Source: Pelagibacterium sp. 26DY04 (GTDB taxonomy: Bacteria; Pseudomonadota; Alphaproteobacteria; Rhizobiales; Devosiaceae). Taken from it: a DNA stretch of 64,000 nt. The notes beneath the pieces are model-generated. The model was not told the DNA's origin, made no database searches, and saw only the letters and a list, made by a program, of their open reading frames with translations. The DNA lies in contig NZ_CP101731.1 of NCBI RefSeq assembly GCF_031202305.1, forward strand, positions 3,224,001-3,288,000, in the 5' to 3' direction. Positions 27,288 to 36,033 of the stretch are shown here, piece after piece. The translations under genes and the position numbers were made by a program. Numbering within the stretch: position 1 is the first letter of the stretch; each line of letters opens with the position of its first letter.

Positions 27288-29738
27288 CTAGAGTTTGATC
27301 CCCCGCAACCGTAGCGCATTTCCAATAACCGAGACCGAGGAGAGCGACATCGCGGCGGCGGCGAGCATGGGGGAGAGGAGGACGCCGAACACCGGGAACA
27401 GGACGCCCGCCGCGATCGGCACCCCGGCCGTGTTGTAGGCGAAGGCGAAGAACAGGTTCTGCTTGATGTTTTTGAGCGTCGCGTGGGCGAGCTTGCGGGC
27501 CCGGACGATGCCGTTCAATTCCCCGCCCACCAAGGTGATGCCGGCGCTTTCCATGGCGACGTCGGCGCCGGTGCCCATGGCAATGCCCACATCGGCGGCG
27601 GCCAGCGCCGGGCCGTCATTGATGCCGTCGCCAGCCATGGCGACCGTCTTGCCCTGCGCCTTGAGGCGCTTGACCAGTTCCAGCTTGTCCTCGGGCATCA
27701 CCTGGGCAAAGACCTGGTCGATCCCCAATTGCCGCGCCACGGCGTTCGCCGTGCCTTCGGCATCGCCCGTGGCCATGACGATCCTGATGCCATCGGCGTG
27801 CAGCGCATCGAGCGCGGCTTTCGCTTCGGACTTGATGGGATCGGCAACGCCGATGACCCCGATCACGGCCTTGCCGCGAACCAGATACATGGCGGTCTGA
27901 CCGGCATCGATCCGGGCCTGGGCGGCTGTGCGCAGGGCGTCCGAGAGCGTTGCGCCCATCGTATCGAGAAGACGCAGATTGCCCAGCGCGACCGGTTCCC
28001 CATCGTCGGTGCCCGAAATGCCCATGCCGGTGTGGGACGTGAAATTCTCGATCCGCCGCCCCGAAACGCCCTTTTCGTTGGCGCCGGCGACAATGGCCTC
28101 GGCGAGTGGATGGGCCGAGCCCTGTTCGAGACCCGAGGCCAGGGCAAGCAGTTCGGCTTCGGAAACGCCATCGACCCTATCGACGCCGACCAGTTTCGGC
28201 TTGCCCATGGTGAGCGTGCCGGTCTTGTCGACGATCAGGGTGTCGACGCGGGCCAGGGTCTCCAGCGCCCGGGCCTCGCGCACCAGGACGCCGGCCTGGG
28301 CGCCACGGCCGGTGGCGACCATGACCGACATGGGCGTGGCAAGCCCCAGCGCACAGGGACAGGCGATGATCAGCACCGAAACGGCGGCGATCAGCGCATA
28401 AACCATGGCCGGCTCGGGCCCGAAGATCGACCAGATGATGAAGGCGACGATGGCGACCACCACCACGGTGGGCACGAAATATTGCGCGACCTTGTCGGCC
28501 AGCGCCTGGATGGGCGCGCGGGTGCGCTGGGCCTTGGCGACCATCTCGACGATTCGCGAGAGCTTGGTGGCCGCGCCCACCGCGTCGGCGCGCATCAGGA
28601 ACGTGCCGTTTCCGTTGAGCGTACCGCCGGTGACGGGATCGCCGACCGCCTTTTCAACCGGGAGCGGTTCGCCGGTGAGCATGGATTCGTCAATTCCCGA
28701 CGCGCCCTCGATCACCTCGCCATCGACCGGGACCGCATCACCGGGACGGACGCGCAGGATGTCGCCGGATTTGACGTTTTCGAGCGGGACATCGTGCTCG
28801 TGGCCATCATGGACCACGCGGGCGGTTTTCGGCGCGAGATCGAGCAGCGCGCGCAGGGCCGAACCGGTCTGCTCGCGGGCTTTGAGTTCAAGCACCTGGC
28901 CGGCAAAGACCAGGGTGATGATCACCGCGGCGGCCTCGAAATAGACCGGGACCGACCCGCCCATATGCCGGAAGCTCATGGGGAAGATGTTGGGAAAGAT
29001 CGTCGCGACGACCGAGAACGCATAGGCCGCGCCCACGCCCATGCCGATCAGCGTCCACATATTGGGGCTACGGTTTTTGAGCGAGGACCAGAAGCGCTTG
29101 AAGAACGGCGCGGCGGCCCAGACGACGATGGGGGTAGCCAGAATCAGTTCGGCCCATTTGGCCGTGGCTTCCCCGATCCAGTCGCGCACCGGCAGCCCCA
29201 CCATCGGGCCCATGGCGATCAGAAGGATCGGCACCGTGAGAGCCGCCGAAACCTTGAGGCGGAAGGAGAAATCCACGAGCTCGGGATTGGGGCCCGAATC
29301 GGCGGCCGGCACGCCCATGGGCTCGAGCGCCATGCCGCAGAGCGGGCAATCTCCCGGATGATCCTCTACGATTTCCGGGTGCATGGGGCAGGTATAGAGC
29401 GTGCCTTCGGGCATGGGCTCGGGCGCCGGTCGGTCCCCGAGATAGGCGGCGGGATCGGCTTCGAACTTCTCCTGGCAGCGGGCCGAGCAGAAATAGAATT
29501 TTTCGCCCGCATGCTTGCTCATGAATTTGGCGTTGGAGCGATCGACATCCATGCCGCAGACCGGGTCCTTGGCGATCAGATACGCCTCGGGATCGGCGGC
29601 GAACTTGTCCTTGCAGCCCGGATTGCAGAAGTGGAATTCGTGCCCGCCATGGCTCGCGTGATGCTTGACGGTGGCCGGGTCCACGCTCATGCCGCAGACG
29701 GGATCGCGGGTGATGGTGGCGGGGCTGGATGCGGACAT
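27288..29738 (-). CDS. copA: Copper-translocating P1B-type ATPase with two YHS domains
   Basis: The 816-residue inner-membrane pump has an unusual N-terminus: two YHS domains (about 11-50, [16 protein letters not shown]; about 57-98, [15 protein letters not shown]), then a heavy-metal-binding HMBD domain ([23 protein letters not shown]), and no CxxC HMA domain. The membrane core has CPC in [14 protein letters not shown], the phosphorylation site [21 protein letters not shown] and [22 protein letters not shown]. Copper (or silver) export is the likely role. The ATG at 29738 is preferred; an ATG at 29771 is possible. It is divergent from a GNAT gene. Confidence 0.93.
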   Translation of the reverse strand: MSASSPATITRDPVCGMSVDPATVKHHASHGGHEFHFCNPGCKDKFAADPEAYLIAKDPVCGMDVDRSNAKFMSKHAGEKFYFCSARCQEKFEADPAAYLGDRPAPEPMPEGTLYTCPMHPEIVEDHPGDCPLCGMALEPMGVPAADSGPNPELVDFSFRLKVSAALTVPILLIAMGPMVGLPVRDWIGEATAKWAELILATPIVVWAAAPFFKRFWSSLKNRSPNMWTLIGMGVGAAYAFSVVATIFPNIFPMSFRHMGGSVPVYFEAAAVIITLVFAGQVLELKAREQTGSALRALLDLAPKTARVVHDGHEHDVPLENVKSGDILRVRPGDAVPVDGEVIEGASGIDESMLTGEPLPVEKAVGDPVTGGTLNGNGTFLMRADAVGAATKLSRIVEMVAKAQRTRAPIQALADKVAQYFVPTVVVVAIVAFIIWSIFGPEPAMVYALIAAVSVLIIACPCALGLATPMSVMVATGRGAQAGVLVREARALETLARVDTLIVDKTGTLTMGKPKLVGVDRVDGVSEAELLALASGLEQGSAHPLAEAIVAGANEKGVSGRRIENFTSHTGMGISGTDDGEPVALGNLRLLDTMGATLSDALRTAAQARIDAGQTAMYLVRGKAVIGVIGVADPIKSEAKAALDALHADGIRIVMATGDAEGTANAVARQLGIDQVFAQVMPEDKLELVKRLKAQGKTVAMAGDGINDGPALAAADVGIAMGTGADVAMESAGITLVGGELNGIVRARKLAHATLKNIKQNLFFAFAYNTAGVPIAAGVLFPVFGVLLSPMLAAAAMSLSSVSVIGNALRLRGIKL

Positions 29739-29866
29739 GGATATGCCTTTGGTCGGTCGAGTTTCTTTCATCGTCACTTTACGATGAAAGGCGGAAAACG
29801 GCAACCTTTGTCTGTTCCACCCGTTTTTCCCTGGTTGATTTGTTGGTTTCGCCAAGGATTTTCGTC

Positions 29867-30259
29867 ATGAATGTTGTCGATATCAGAATCGATCCCTTTC
29901 CCAGTCAGCGGACACTTTCGGACCTCTGGCGCTCCACATGGGAAATCGATGGGCTCACCGACTTCCGCGCCATACTCAAGCGCAGCCTCACCCATGTGGC
30001 GGCCTTCCACGATGAGCATCTGATCGGGTTTGCCAACATGGCCTGGGACGGGGGGATCCACGCCTTTCTGGTCGATGTCTGCGTGCATCCTGATTTCCGC
30101 GATCACGGCATCGGGCAATCCATGGTGGAAGCGGCGCTCAAGGTGGCGCGGCAGCGCGGGATCAAGAAAGTGCATGTGGACTTCGAGCCGCACTTGCGCG
30201 ATTTCTACCTCTCCTGCGGCTTCACCCCGACCGACGCAGGCGTTCTGACCATCGACTAG
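29867..30259 (+). CDS. GNAT-family N-acetyltransferase
   Basis: The 130-residue protein has the GNAT acetyl-CoA motif HAFLVDVCVHPDFRDHGIGQSMVEAALKVARQRGIKKVHVDFEPHLRDFYLSCGFTPTDAGVL. The ATG at 29867 has AAGGA upstream. The substrate is not evident. It is followed by slyX after eight bases, so the two are likely co-transcribed. It stands divergent from the copper ATPase. Confidence 0.88.
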   Translation: MNVVDIRIDPFPSQRTLSDLWRSTWEIDGLTDFRAILKRSLTHVAAFHDEHLIGFANMAWDGGIHAFLVDVCVHPDFRDHGIGQSMVEAALKVARQRGIKKVHVDFEPHLRDFYLSCGFTPTDAGVLTID

Positions 30260-30267
30260 GCTTTCAC

Positions 30268-30474
30268 ATGTCCTCTGAAGAAAGATTGACCGCCCTCGAG
30301 GAGCGGCTTGCCCATCAGGACCGCACCATCGAGGAGATGAATGCCGTGGTCGCCCAGCAGTGGCGCGAGATCGACAGGCTCAAGCGCCAGCTCCAGTTGA
30401 TCGACGACCAGATGGCCGCCGTCGAGCAGATGGCGCGCACCGGCAAGATCGAGCCGCCACCGCCGCACTACTAG
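30268..30474 (+). CDS. slyX: SlyX family protein
   Basis: The 68-residue coiled-coil protein is almost entirely helical, with heptad-like repeats in LTALEERLAHQDRTIEEMNAVVAQQWREIDRLKRQLQLIDDQM, and ends in the family-typical proline tail EPPPPHY. Its cellular role is unknown. The TAG stop is the first codon of a RIME-like repeat (30472-30568). Confidence 0.9.
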   Translation: MSSEERLTALEERLAHQDRTIEEMNAVVAQQWREIDRLKRQLQLIDDQMAAVEQMARTGKIEPPPPHY

Positions 30475-30568
30475 AGCGTGTCCAGCGGAACGCTTTTGCG
30501 GTTCGGACACGCGACCAAACAAAGACTTAGAGTATTGAAGCGATTCAAAGAAAAGCTGAAATGCTCTA
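30472..30568. repeat. RIME-like interspersed palindromic element, copy 2
   Basis: It runs from TAGAGCGTGTCCAGC to GCTCTA, so the ends are themselves inverted (TAGAGC/GCTCTA). The inner palindrome GCGTGTCC/GGACACGC is retained; compared with copy 1 at 19406-19513 about ten bases are missing in the middle. As in copy 1, the first bases give the TAG stop of the upstream gene. Confidence 0.85.
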
Positions 30569-30664
30569 AAAAAAGCGTGCGCGTGTCGGAAAGTCAGGCA
30601 ATCATCCGTCCTCGGGGTATTGGCGGTGCGAATCGCATCGCTCCCAGCAACCGAGGGGACTTCA

Positions 30665-31087
30665 ATGCAAACGACTTCCCGATCGACGACGTCCTGGACG
30701 ACCACCCTGTCTCAATACGCGCCCAAGGCCCTGGCCGTGCTGCGCATCATGACCGGCCTGCTGTTTATCCAGACCGGCACGCAAAAGCTGTTCGGCTGGC
30801 CCGCCGCGCCCATGGAAATGCCGCCGCTCGATCCGCTGCTGATGACGGCTGGCATTCTCGAGCTGGCGGGTGGCCTGCTCATCGTGCTGGGGCTGTTCAC
30901 CCGCCCCACCGCCTTCATCCTCAGCGGCTTCATGGCCGTGGCCTATTTCATGGGGCATGCGCCGATGGGCTTTTTCCCGGCCTCCAATATGGGCGGTTTC
31001 GCCATCCTCTACTGCTTCGTGTTCCTGTACCTGTTCTTTGCCGGCCCCGGCGACTGGAGCGTGGACGGGATGCGCCGCCGCGCCTAA
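30665..31087 (+). CDS. DoxX family membrane protein
   Basis: The 140-residue protein has four membrane helices and the DoxX pattern ALAVLRIMTGLLFIQTGTQKLFGWPA, MTAGILELAGGLLIVLGLFTRPTAFILSGFMAVAYFMGHAP and a last helix FAILYCFVFLYLFFAGPGDWSVD. GAGGGGAC precedes the ATG at 30665. Family members are linked to redox or oxidative-stress protection and to thiosulfate:quinone oxidoreductase subunits; here the function is open. The stop overlaps the stop of the convergent nuclease gene by four bases. Confidence 0.9.
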   Translation: MQTTSRSTTSWTTTLSQYAPKALAVLRIMTGLLFIQTGTQKLFGWPAAPMEMPPLDPLLMTAGILELAGGLLIVLGLFTRPTAFILSGFMAVAYFMGHAPMGFFPASNMGGFAILYCFVFLYLFFAGPGDWSVDGMRRRA

Positions 31088-31617
31088 CACCAACTCCGGC
31101 GCGCGCCGTCCCAGGGGCGCGCCAGACCTTCGGCGACGAGAACCATGCCCAGCGACTGCCCGTCGCGTTCGAGAACGCGGAGCTTGCGGCCATATTGGTC
31201 TTCGTCCCGCTCATCCCAGCGGGCGAGTGCGAAGGCGCCATCATTGACCAGGGCGAGCATGCGTTGGGTCGCCCGGTCGCCCAGCGCCTTTTCCTGCGGG
31301 CAGGCATAGTTCTGCACTTCGGGCGTATCGATATCGGCGATGCGCACCGACTGGCCGTCGATGCGGATGGTATCGCCATCGATGACGCAGGTGCCGCCCG
31401 CGCCCGAGCAGAGCGTGAACCGGGCGGAAATGCTTTCGGCGGGCGCGACGGCCACCGCCGGCAGATCCAGCGCGGGAAGATCGACATAGCCCCGCTCGAT
31501 GGCGACCCAGCCCAGGGCGACCACCGCGACAAAGGCCAGGGCCGGTTCGGCAATCATGGGTGCGCGCCGGCGCCGCGCCGATGCCCTCGCCCGTATCTTG
31601 CCGAAAACCGCCCGCAT
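31084..31617 (-). CDS. Membrane-anchored or secreted staphylococcal-nuclease-like protein
   Basis: The 177-residue protein starts with a basic stretch and one hydrophobic segment (PALAFVAVVALGWVAIERGY, about 24-43), which would act as an anchor or uncleaved signal. The SNase (OB-fold) domain follows: VIDGDTIRIDGQSVRIADIDTPEVQ with catalytic Asp and Arg, ALGDRATQRM with the general base Glu replaced by Asp in the usual position, and DEDQYGRKLRVLERDGQSLGMVLVAEGLARPW. It is a likely nucleic-acid cleaving protein, but the altered base makes the activity uncertain. A 15-bp perfect hairpin holding its ribosome site lies just upstream. Confidence 0.85.
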   Translation of the reverse strand: MRAVFGKIRARASARRRRAPMIAEPALAFVAVVALGWVAIERGYVDLPALDLPAVAVAPAESISARFTLCSGAGGTCVIDGDTIRIDGQSVRIADIDTPEVQNYACPQEKALGDRATQRMLALVNDGAFALARWDERDEDQYGRKLRVLERDGQSLGMVLVAEGLARPWDGARRSWC

Positions 31618-31620
31618 CGA

Positions 31621-31660
31621 ATCGTCTCCCTATCGCCTTGAGAAACGATAGGGAGACGAT
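31621..31660 (-). promoter_or_regulatory. Perfect 15-bp inverted repeat covering the ribosome site of the nuclease gene
   Basis: ATCGTCTCCCTATCG (31621-31635) and CGATAGGGAGACGAT (31646-31660) pair exactly across ten bases. Read on the minus strand, GGGAG in the second arm is the only ribosome-binding sequence, nine bases before the ATG at 31617. The stem also lies 46 bases after the gabD-like stop, so it could end that transcript; there is no U-run. Confidence 0.7.
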
Positions 31661-31705
31661 GCTAACGCCTGGTAAGCGGCAAGCTGGGGGCGTTACGGAT
31701 GCCGG

Positions 31706-33181
31706 TCAGACCGCCAGGCAGAGATATTTGATGTCGAGATAATCCTCGATGCCGTATTTGGAGCCCTCCCGCCCGAAGCCCGATTGCTTGACGCCACCAA
31801 AGGGGGCGACCTCGGTGGAGATCAGCCCGGTATTGATGCCCACGATGCCATATTGCAGCGCCTCGGCGACGCGGGTGACCTTCGATATGTCCCGCGCATA
31901 GAAATAGGCGGCCAGGCCGAATTCGGTGGCGTTGGCGAGTTCGATCACTTCCGCCTCGGTTTCGAATTTGAACACCGGAGCGACCGGACCAAAGATCTCC
32001 TCGCGCGCCAGCCGCATGGTTTTGGTGGCGCCGGTCAGGAGCGTCGGGGGATAGAATGTGGCTTCGCCCATGGGAGTTCCGCCCATTTGAACCGAGGCGC
32101 CCTGCCCGCGCGCATCGGCCAGCAAGTCCTCGACCTTGGCCACCGCCTTGTCGGTTATGAGCGGCCCGATATCGATTCCCTCCTCCATGCCGTTGCCGAC
32201 CCGGAGTCCTTCCATCTTTTCCTTGAGCCGGGCGACGAACGCATCGTGGATGCCGGCCTGCACATAGACGCGGTTGGCGCACACGCAGGTCTGGCCGGCA
32301 TTGCGGAATTTGGACGCGATGGCCCCGTCGACGGCGGCGTCCAGATCGGCATCGTTAAAGACGATGAAGGGGGCGTTGCCGCCCAGTTCCATGCTCATGC
32401 GTTTGATGCCATCGGCGCATTGGCGCATCAGGATGCGGCCCACATTGGTTGAGCCCGTAAAGCTGATCTTGCGCACCTTGGGGTTGGCGCACAATTCCTC
32501 CCCGATGGCCGCCGCGTCCGTGCCCGGCACGATGTTGAAAACGCCCGGCGGAAAGCCGGCCCATTCCATGAGCCGGGCGATGGCCAGCGCCGAAAGCGGG
32601 GTTTCGGCGGCGGGCTTGGCGACCACCGTGCAGCCGGCGGCAAGCGCGGGGGCGAGCTTGCGGGTGAGCATGGCATTGGGGAAATTCCAGGGGGTGATCA
32701 CCCCGACCACCCCCACCGGCTGCTTGATGACCGAGATGCGGGTATTGGCGGTGTGGCCGGGAATGGTATCGCCATAGATGCGGCGGGCTTCCTCCGCGAA
32801 CCATTCGATAAAGCTCGCGCCGTAAAGGATTTCCCCGCGCGCCTCATTGAAGGGCTTGCCCATTTCCAGCGTCAGGATGGTAGCCAGATCATCGGCCTTT
32901 TCCACCATCAGGCGGTGGAGTTTCTTCATCAGGTCCGCGCGCTCCTTGGCCGAAAGCGCCGCCCAGGCCGGCTGGGCGGCATAGGCGGCATCGATGGCGT
33001 CGCGCGTTGCGTGGGTGGAAAGGTCGGGGATCTGCGCCAGCACCTCGCCGGTTGCCGGGTTGGTGACCCTGAACACCTTGCCGCGCGAGGAGACCGTGTT
33101 CCATTTGCCGTTGATGAAACCGCCGGCGGCGACCAGATGCGGCTCGTCGAGCTTGTCGGTAAGGGCTGAGGTGAGGGTCAT
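31706..33181 (-). CDS. gabD: NAD(P)-dependent succinate-semialdehyde dehydrogenase
   Basis: The 491-residue aldehyde dehydrogenase oxidises succinate semialdehyde to succinate (4-aminobutyrate degradation). Catalytic motifs: VGVITPWNFPNAMLTRKLAPALAAG, the general base Glu in MSMELGGNAPFIVF, and the nucleophile in GQTCVCANRVYVQ. The ATG at 33181 (MTLTSALTDKLDEPHLV) is the best start; the longer frame is low quality. It is divergent from a GntR-type regulator (154-base gap), which probably controls it. Glutarate semialdehyde dehydrogenase activity is also possible within this subfamily. Confidence 0.92.
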   Translation of the reverse strand: MTLTSALTDKLDEPHLVAAGGFINGKWNTVSSRGKVFRVTNPATGEVLAQIPDLSTHATRDAIDAAYAAQPAWAALSAKERADLMKKLHRLMVEKADDLATILTLEMGKPFNEARGEILYGASFIEWFAEEARRIYGDTIPGHTANTRISVIKQPVGVVGVITPWNFPNAMLTRKLAPALAAGCTVVAKPAAETPLSALAIARLMEWAGFPPGVFNIVPGTDAAAIGEELCANPKVRKISFTGSTNVGRILMRQCADGIKRMSMELGGNAPFIVFNDADLDAAVDGAIASKFRNAGQTCVCANRVYVQAGIHDAFVARLKEKMEGLRVGNGMEEGIDIGPLITDKAVAKVEDLLADARGQGASVQMGGTPMGEATFYPPTLLTGATKTMRLAREEIFGPVAPVFKFETEAEVIELANATEFGLAAYFYARDISKVTRVAEALQYGIVGINTGLISTEVAPFGGVKQSGFGREGSKYGIEDYLDIKYLCLAV

Positions 33182-33282
33182 GTGAGGCCTCCGTCTTGTG
33201 GTTGCCCCCGATTGAACGCGCAAAGGACAAAGAAGGCAACATGGGCGACGCGCCGCTTGCCCGTTGCCGGGCGGAACATTGC

Positions 33283-33298
33283 TGTTATAATCATACAA
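33283..33298 (+). promoter_or_regulatory. Candidate GntR operator or promoter element
   Basis: TGTTATAATCATACAA in the gap between the gabD-like gene and the GntR gene has TGT...ACA ends like FadR-type sites and is the only AT-rich patch there. The arms are short and the match is imperfect. Confidence 0.3.
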
Positions 33299-33335
33299 AT
33301 GGCCGCTCGGCCTGAATTAGACAACGACGGACCGA

Positions 33336-34112
33336 ATGGCGACCGCCGAAACCACTTATTCCTTCCTGACCCCCGCATCAGAACTCACCCGCGGCTCGAT
33401 GGCCGCAGAGGTCGCATCGCAATTGCGCGACGCCATCGTCTCCCTCAAGCTGCCCCCCGGCACCATGCTCGACAAGGCCCAGATCTGCACACGGCTCGGG
33501 GTCTCCCGCTCACCGGTCGCCGAAGCCTTCGCCCGGCTCGAGGCCGAAGGGCTGCTGGAAATCCTGCCCCAGCGGGGCACCGTGGTTTCGTTCATCTCCT
33601 TTGCCGAGATCCGTGAATATATCTTCATCCGCAAGGCGCTCGAAGGCGAAGCGGTGCGCATTTGCGCCGCGCGGCGGGCGCCCGAGGTGATCGAACGGCT
33701 GCGCGCCAATATCGCCGCCCAGCGCGACGTGGCGGCGGCCGAGAACCGCGACGCTTTCCATAAGCTCGACCTCGAGTTCCACGAACAGCTCCTCGCCCCC
33801 CTCGGCTACAAGCGCATGAAGGCGATGGTCGACACCGCGCGGAACAATCTCGACAGGGCGCGGCAGATGACCAACACCATGCGCCGCATTGCCCTGGGCA
33901 TCGAAGAGCACGCCGAAATCGTCGAGCTGATCGCGGCGGGCAAGGCCGACCGCGCCGCCCGCGCCATGCACCGGCACCTCGAAGGCATGATAAGCGAACT
34001 CGAGGCGCTGGCTTCAGAACGCCCCGAGCTGTTCATCCGCCCGGCCCCGCGCCGGGCCCCGGCTGCCGTCATTCATCAATTGGCAACAATCCGTCGCCTG
34101 CCGTCCACTTAA
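33336..34112 (+). CDS. GntR-family transcriptional regulator (FadR/FCD subfamily)
   Basis: The 258-residue regulator has an N-terminal GntR winged helix (AAEVASQLRDAIVSLKLPPGTMLDKAQICTRLGVSRSPVAEAFARLEAEGLLEILPQRGTVV) and a helical FCD effector domain (FIRKALEGEAVRICAARRA, FHKLDLEFHEQLLAPLGY, IEEHAEIVELIAAGKADRAARAMHRHL), where the His/Asp residues usually hold a metal and a carboxylate ligand. It is divergent from the semialdehyde dehydrogenase and upstream of a VOC dioxygenase; both are candidate targets. Confidence 0.92.
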   Translation: MATAETTYSFLTPASELTRGSMAAEVASQLRDAIVSLKLPPGTMLDKAQICTRLGVSRSPVAEAFARLEAEGLLEILPQRGTVVSFISFAEIREYIFIRKALEGEAVRICAARRAPEVIERLRANIAAQRDVAAAENRDAFHKLDLEFHEQLLAPLGYKRMKAMVDTARNNLDRARQMTNTMRRIALGIEEHAEIVELIAAGKADRAARAMHRHLEGMISELEALASERPELFIRPAPRRAPAAVIHQLATIRRLPST

Positions 34113-34178
34113 TCGGAACGCCGACTGGCCTTATCTTGGGCGGCAAGATCATTTGCCCGCGACCGCCGGAGATTTGCC

Positions 34179-35090
34179 ATGACCGACATCCAAGCCACAG
34201 TGGCCACGCCGCTCCTCGTCCCCACCACGACGCGGCTGGGCGCCATCCATATCGCGGTGACCGACCCCGAACGCGCCCTCGATATCTGGCGCGACGTTGT
34301 CGGGCTGACGCTGATCGCGCGGCACGAGAACCGGCTGGAACTTGGCGCCGGCGAAAACGTGCTGGTCGTGCTCCATACCGGCGCCACCGGGCCGGTGGCG
34401 CCCCATACCGTGGGGCTCTATCACGTGGCCATCCACGTGCCGACCCGGCGCGACTTCGCCCGTGCGCTCAACCGTGCCGCTGCCGCGCGGGTCCGGGTTT
34501 CGCCCACCGACCATCTGGTCTCCGAAGCGCTTTACCTTTGGGATCTGGACGGCAACGGCATCGAGATCACCTTCGAAACACCCTGGCGCGGCCGGTTCGT
34601 CGAAAACGACGAATTGCTGGCCATGACCCCGGACGGACGGCCCCATTCGGGGCGCGAGCCGATCGACGTGCCCGGACTTCTGGCCGAACTCGACGGCGAT
34701 GCCACACCCTTCGCCCCCATGCCGGACGGCACGCGGATCGGGCACGTGCATGTGCATGTGGACGACCTCGACACCGCCATGGAGTTTTACCGCGACCAGC
34801 TCGGCTTTGCCGGCCAATTGCTCTCGCGCCGCTACGGCATGGGCGACGTCAACCTCGATTATGCTCCCCATATCCTTGCGTTCAACATCTGGGCCGGCCG
34901 CAACCCCGGAACCCCACCGGCAGGCGTCGCCGGGCTGCGCTGGTTCACCATCGTCGTGCCCGATCAGCAGACGCTTAAGGAAATCCACGACCGGCTCGAG
35001 CGAGCCGGCTCGCCGGTGGAGGTGATCGGAGGCGGGATCGAGACCCGAGATCCGGCGGGGAACAGATTGAAGATCCTCGTTGAGGCCTGA
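34179..35090 (+). CDS. Two-domain VOC extradiol dioxygenase-like protein (CatE type)
   Basis: The 303-residue protein contains two vicinal-oxygen-chelate domains. The first starts LGAIHIAVTDPERALDIWRDVVGLTL and contains VGLYHVAIHVPTRRDFARAL with DPDG-like DLDGNGIEITFE; the second, from about 180, holds RIGHVHVHVDDLDTAMEFYRDQLGF and ends DPAGNRLKILVEA. This layout resembles Bacillus CatE (catechol 2,3-dioxygenase) and related enzymes. It follows the GntR gene by 66 bases on the same strand. Ring cleavage is plausible; the substrate is unknown. Confidence 0.85.
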   Translation: MTDIQATVATPLLVPTTTRLGAIHIAVTDPERALDIWRDVVGLTLIARHENRLELGAGENVLVVLHTGATGPVAPHTVGLYHVAIHVPTRRDFARALNRAAAARVRVSPTDHLVSEALYLWDLDGNGIEITFETPWRGRFVENDELLAMTPDGRPHSGREPIDVPGLLAELDGDATPFAPMPDGTRIGHVHVHVDDLDTAMEFYRDQLGFAGQLLSRRYGMGDVNLDYAPHILAFNIWAGRNPGTPPAGVAGLRWFTIVVPDQQTLKEIHDRLERAGSPVEVIGGGIETRDPAGNRLKILVEA

Positions 35091-35150
35091 GCCTACGGAA
35101 GCTCCGCGCACCGGCACCTTCGTGATTCACCGAAACACATGCGAAGGGGC

Positions 35151-35215
35151 GCCCTTCTCCCCTTGAGGGAGAAGGTGGGCCGGCGAAGCCGGGTCGGATG
35201 AGGGGTGCGCGGCGC
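35151..35215. repeat. Hairpin-type intergenic repeat
   Basis: CCTTCTCCC and GGGAGAAGG pair around CTTGA, followed by GGCCGGCGAAGCCGGGTCGGATGAGG. Same family as the elements at 23767 and 36667. It lies between the VOC gene and the convergent RidA gene and could act as a bidirectional transcript end. Confidence 0.75.
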
Positions 35216-35240
35216 TTGCCGAAAGCACCAGCGAACGAGA

Positions 35241-35636
35241 CTAAGGCCGCCGCGCAATCAGATCGATTTCGACCTTCGCCCCCACCGCCAGCCCCGTGAC
35301 CCCGATCGTCGTCCGGGCCGGAAGCTTTCCCGGCTCGAAATAGGACTGGTAGACAGCGTTCATCGCCGCATAATCCCCCTCGAAATCGGTGAGATAGATG
35401 CGTGCCATGGTGACGTTTTCGAGCGCCAGGCCGATGCCGCCGAGAACGATCGAAAGATTGTCCATCACCCGCCGGGTCTGCGCCTCGATCCCCTCGGGGA
35501 GCGGTGCGTCGGGAGCTTGGGGGTCGGTCGGCATCTGGCCGGTGACGAACACCCAGCCATCGGCCTCGACGGCATGGGAGAAGGGGGCGACCGGGCGCGG
35601 GCCGCTTTCGATCATGTGGTGGAGGGGCAGGCTCAT
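35241..35636 (-). CDS. RidA family protein (enamine/imine deaminase fold)
   Basis: The 131-residue protein has the YjgF/RidA pattern: RPVAPFSHAVEADGWVFVTGQMPTDPQAP in the first half, the turn VMDNLSIVLGGIGLALENVTMARIYLTDFEGDYAAMNAVYQSYF, and the signature PARTTIGVTGLAVGAKVEIDLIA with the substrate-binding Arg. Canonical RidA hydrolyses reactive enamines from amino-acid metabolism; subgroups vary. It is a single gene between a repeat and a GNAT gene. Confidence 0.92.
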   Translation of the reverse strand: MSLPLHHMIESGPRPVAPFSHAVEADGWVFVTGQMPTDPQAPDAPLPEGIEAQTRRVMDNLSIVLGGIGLALENVTMARIYLTDFEGDYAAMNAVYQSYFEPGKLPARTTIGVTGLAVGAKVEIDLIARRP

Positions 35637-35739
35637 CTTGGCTCCTTGATTTTACGCCCGAGAGTGCGGAGGCTGAACCGACTCGTCAACCGGAAGCCTC
35701 GCTTCGGCGTTATGGGCTCAAACAGGCAAGGAAGCGCTC

Positions 35740-36033
35740 ATGGACACCGAACTCGATATCCACTACGCCACAAAGGGTGATCGCGGGCGCTATTGGGCCG
35801 ATCTGGCGCCCGGCCGGCAGGCGGAAATGACCTATCGCCGCCGCCCGGACGGTTCGATCGTCATCGACCACACCGGCGTCCCCAAGGAATTCGAAGGCCG
35901 TGGCATTGCCCTCAAACTGGTCAAGCGCGCCATAAAAGATGCGCGCGATGGCGGGTTCAAGATCGTGCCGCAATGCCCCTATGTGGCCGTTCAGTTCCGC
36001 CGCCATCCCGATTGGAGCGACCTGCTGGCTTAA
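35740..36033 (+). CDS. GNAT-like N-acetyltransferase, YjdJ/COG2388 type (paralogue)
   Basis: The 97-residue protein has the same plan as the one at 19531-19815: RGRYWADLAPGRQAEMTYRRRPDGSIVIDHTGVPKEFEGRGIALKLVKRAIKDARDGGFKIVPQCPYVAVQFRRHPDW, with the acetyl-CoA loop EGRGIA and the conserved CPY cysteine. The substrate is unknown. Its stop overlaps the stop of the opposite-strand esterase by four bases. Confidence 0.88.
   Translation: MDTELDIHYATKGDRGRYWADLAPGRQAEMTYRRRPDGSIVIDHTGVPKEFEGRGIALKLVKRAIKDARDGGFKIVPQCPYVAVQFRRHPDWSDLLA

Noticed and set aside
27483..29870. 795-codon plus-strand open frame opposite the copper ATPase
   Set aside because: Antisense shadow of a gene with full P-type ATPase motifs; composition is Gly/His/Asp-rich as usual for such shadows.
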